Source: Nitrospira sp. UBA6909 | Lineage (GTDB): Bacteria; Nitrospirota; Nitrospiria; Nitrospirales; Nitrospiraceae | Direction of reading: 5' to 3' | Assembly: GCA_002451055.1 (NCBI GenBank) | Contig: DKBD01000004.1 | Coordinates: 10,181 to 19,449, forward strand | DNA: 9,269 bases | Shown here: positions 7,759 to 9,269 of the stretch, piece after piece | Numbering within the stretch: the first letter of the stretch is position 1 | How the letters are laid out: each line of letters starts with the position of its first letter | Made by a program: the position numbers and the translations under genes | Notes under the pieces: model-generated | What the model saw: only the letters and a program-made list of their open reading frames with translations | Database searches by the model: none | What the model was told of the DNA's origin: nothing

Positions 7759-7788
7759 TTGACAGGAAAAGAAGCGCCCCGATAGAAT
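7759..7788 (+). promoter_or_regulatory. Sigma70-type promoter of nadK
   Basis: A perfect -35 hexamer TTGACA (7759-7764) is followed after 18 nt by TAGAAT (7783-7788), which has one mismatch to the -10 consensus. Initiation is expected near 7795, giving a leader of about 34 nt before the nadK ATG at 7829. The orientation and distance match nadK exactly. Confidence 0.75.
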
Positions 7789-7828
7789 TCCGGACCATCT
7801 TCTTGGCGACAATGCGAATCTGAGGGCC

Positions 7829-8689
7829 ATGAAAAGCAAGAGCATCGGGATTCTGACCAAACCTAAATTCCCCGAGGTGAAACCCACTCTCCAGGGGGTG
7901 GCAACCTGGCTGAGAGAACGCACCATTACCGTTCTGCTGGATACGACGTCCGCGGCCCTGCTCGGCGAACCTGGCGGAATTCAGAAGACCCAATTAGCCA
8001 GCCAAGCTGATGTTCTACTTGTCTTAGGCGGCGACGGAACCATCCTCACCGCCGCCCGGCTGGCGGCGGAGCGAAGCATTCCCATTCTGGGAGTCAATAT
8101 GGGTGGCCTCGGGTTCTTGACCGAGGTACGACTGGACAATCTCTACCCATCCCTTGATCGGGTGTTCGCCAACGATTTCGCCCTCGACGAGCGGCTGATG
8201 TTACAAACGCACGTCCATCGGCACGGGGATACGGTGGCGAGAGGCATCGTACTCAACGATATCGTGATTAGCAAAGGCACCCTGGCCCGCATGATCGAAT
8301 TGAAGATCGCCACGCAGGATCAGTTTGTGACCAATCTAAGAGCTGACGGCTTGATCGTCGGAACTCCGACCGGCTCCACCGCCTATTCGTTGTCTGCAGG
8401 AGGCCCCATCATCAATCCGGCCGTACAGGCGTTGATTCTGACCCCGATCAGCCCCCATACGCTGACCCATCGGCCACTGATTGTTCCTGGAAATGTTGAG
8501 ATCGAAATCACCTTGACCAGCAAAGACGACGGGGCCATGGCAACGCTTGATGGGCAAGTCAGTATTGCCATGACACAGGGGGATACGGCCGTCATTCAGG
8601 TTTCGGATCGCCGAACCAAGCTGATTCGGTTTCCAGAAAGTCACTACTATGAGGTACTGCGTGAAAAACTGAAGTGGGGAGATGGATGA
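7829..8689 (+). CDS. nadK: NAD kinase
   Basis: Phosphorylates NAD+ to NADP+ in the cytoplasm, setting the cell's NADP(H) pool. The protein has 286 residues, normal for bacterial NAD kinases. It shows GGDGT (67-71) in the nucleotide-binding loop, GVNMGGLGFLTE, the Asn-acidic motif as Asn143-Asp144 (LNDIVISKG, with Asp where E. coli has Glu), and the glycine-rich TPTGSTAYSLSAGGP (179-193). The C-terminal lobe contains DGQ, as usual in the family. ATG 7829 is preceded by GAGGG at short spacing and by a well-placed promoter. It reads away from clpC and converges with the reductase gene, whose stop is only 21 bp beyond its own. I see no intrinsic terminator in that gap. All core motifs are intact, so it is very likely functional. 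Confidence 0.96.
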   Translation: MKSKSIGILTKPKFPEVKPTLQGVATWLRERTITVLLDTTSAALLGEPGGIQKTQLASQADVLLVLGGDGTILTAARLAAERSIPILGVNMGGLGFLTEVRLDNLYPSLDRVFANDFALDERLMLQTHVHRHGDTVARGIVLNDIVISKGTLARMIELKIATQDQFVTNLRADGLIVGTPTGSTAYSLSAGGPIINPAVQALILTPISPHTLTHRPLIVPGNVEIEITLTSKDDGAMATLDGQVSIAMTQGDTAVIQVSDRRTKLIRFPESHYYEVLREKLKWGDG

Positions 8690-8710
8690 CGCAACCGCCT
8701 GATCAGCCGT

Positions 8711-9269
8711 CTATGCCTTTCCGCGCTCAATCAGTCCGATCATCTCTTGATTGCTCGCATACTTGAATTCTCCGATACAGTCAGTCTCCCCGCCCTGTGA
8801 TTTTTCCGCCGCTTCAAGCGAGCGAAGTCCCTTCACATCGACGGGACGACTCTTTTTCTCGTTCAAAATCCCATGCAACTTGTCCAGCACAGCCTTTGGG
8901 TTGTTGCCGGAAGTCTTGGTGGACAGGTAGCGCTCCACAACCTCAGCACACCAATCGCCGTCCCGCTTGGCCACGCCGACGAGCCCCTCGCTCGCTTTTC
9001 TCGCCCAACCCGCAAGAAAGACACCGTCCACGACTTTTCCGGCCGTCTCGTCATAGGCCTGAAAGAGCGCATCGTCCGGCTCATTCCCTGTTTTGTTTGG
9101 ATTGGTGACGAACATCCCGCCTTTGTATGGGAGCCCAACCGTTTCATCGACTTTGTCGCCCACGGCAAAGACCACGGCATCACAGGGAAACTCATAGTAT
9201 CGTTTCAGCCCCACGGCAACCGTGTCTTCGCCTTTGGGGTCGAGTTTGTTGTCTTCCATCTCCAGACCG
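8711..9269 (-). CDS. Ferredoxin-NADP+ reductase-like flavoprotein (C-terminal part)
   Basis: The frame ends at TAG 8711-8713 and is open through the right edge, so only about the last 185 residues are seen. The segment CDAVVFAVGDKVDET resembles the end of the NADP-binding domain of adrenodoxin reductase / FprA and GltD-like proteins. The later GVFLAGWARKASEGLVGVAK matches the C-terminal FAD-contact segment, written GW-x-RGPSGVIGTN in adrenodoxin reductases, with conserved Gly-Trp and Gly-x-x-Gly. Such enzymes move electrons between NADPH and ferredoxin or a similar partner. About 75 further residues follow, ending in ECIG-like DCIGEFKYASNQEMIGLIERGKA without an obvious domain. The methionine at 9259 is internal and not a start, because coding sequence continues upstream. 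Without the N-terminal FAD domain I cannot separate ferredoxin reductase from a glutamate-synthase-like subunit. Confidence 0.75.
   Translation of the reverse strand, partial: GLEMEDNKLDPKGEDTVAVGLKRYYEFPCDAVVFAVGDKVDETVGLPYKGGMFVTNPNKTGNEPDDALFQAYDETAGKVVDGVFLAGWARKASEGLVGVAKRDGDWCAEVVERYLSTKTSGNNPKAVLDKLHGILNEKKSRPVDVKGLRSLEAAEKSQGGETDCIGEFKYASNQEMIGLIERGKA

Larger units (their letters stand above)
7571..7828. other. Divergent intergenic region between clpC and nadK
   Basis: 258 bp without a gene, lying between two genes transcribed away from each other. It holds one near-consensus sigma70-type promoter per strand, both ribosome-binding sites and an AT-rich imperfect palindrome, all listed separately. 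The central part (about 7675-7735) is markedly more AT-rich than the flanking genes. The clpC leader of about 65 nt contains a GC-rich tract (about 7601-7620) but no convincing long hairpin. Confidence 0.8.

Noticed and set aside
8686..8763. Short plus-strand frame starting at the ATGA overlapping the nadK stop
   Set aside because: It gives only about 25 codons, lies opposite the end of the reductase gene, and shows no recognisable sequence. The ATGA is most likely chance.

Overview
The window is about 9.3 kb of ordinary, densely coded bacterial chromosome of moderately high GC. It carries seven core genes and the end of an eighth. I found no mobile element, CRISPR array, RNA gene or defence island. 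The protein sequences, especially the long HflX, ClpC and the reductase tail, look most like Nitrospira / Nitrospirota. That is an impression from family resemblance, not a search result.

Left block (positions 1-5009, minus strand). Five genes form one apparent operon, read right to left: tsaD (t6A tRNA modification), hflX (ribosome-splitting GTPase), nth (endonuclease III), yicC (endoribonuclease family) and gmk (guanylate kinase, cut by the left edge). Junctions are tight: tsaD and hflX overlap by 8 nt, nth and yicC share an ATGA, and yicC and gmk are 8 nt apart. The most interesting point is the hflX start. The conserved N-terminus continues upstream of the first conventional start codon (GTG at 3862) to an ATT codon at 3940. 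A perfect AAGGAGG lies 6 nt before that codon, so hflX probably begins at a rare AUU codon.

Middle block (5010-7828). clpC, an AAA+ unfoldase of the ClpP protease, is a minus-strand unit with its own promoter and a perfect 13-bp terminator hairpin before tsaD. The 258-bp region upstream of clpC is divergent. It has a near-consensus sigma70-type promoter on each strand, one for clpC and one for nadK, and an AT-rich imperfect palindrome between them.

Right block (7829-9269). nadK (NAD kinase) is on the plus strand. It converges on the C-terminal part of a flavoprotein of the ferredoxin-NADP+ reductase / adrenodoxin reductase type, which runs off the right edge. NAD kinase makes NADP+, the likely cofactor of that reductase, but the convergent arrangement gives no evidence of co-regulation.

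I see no previously undescribed system. The points worth checking are start-codon and regulatory details.
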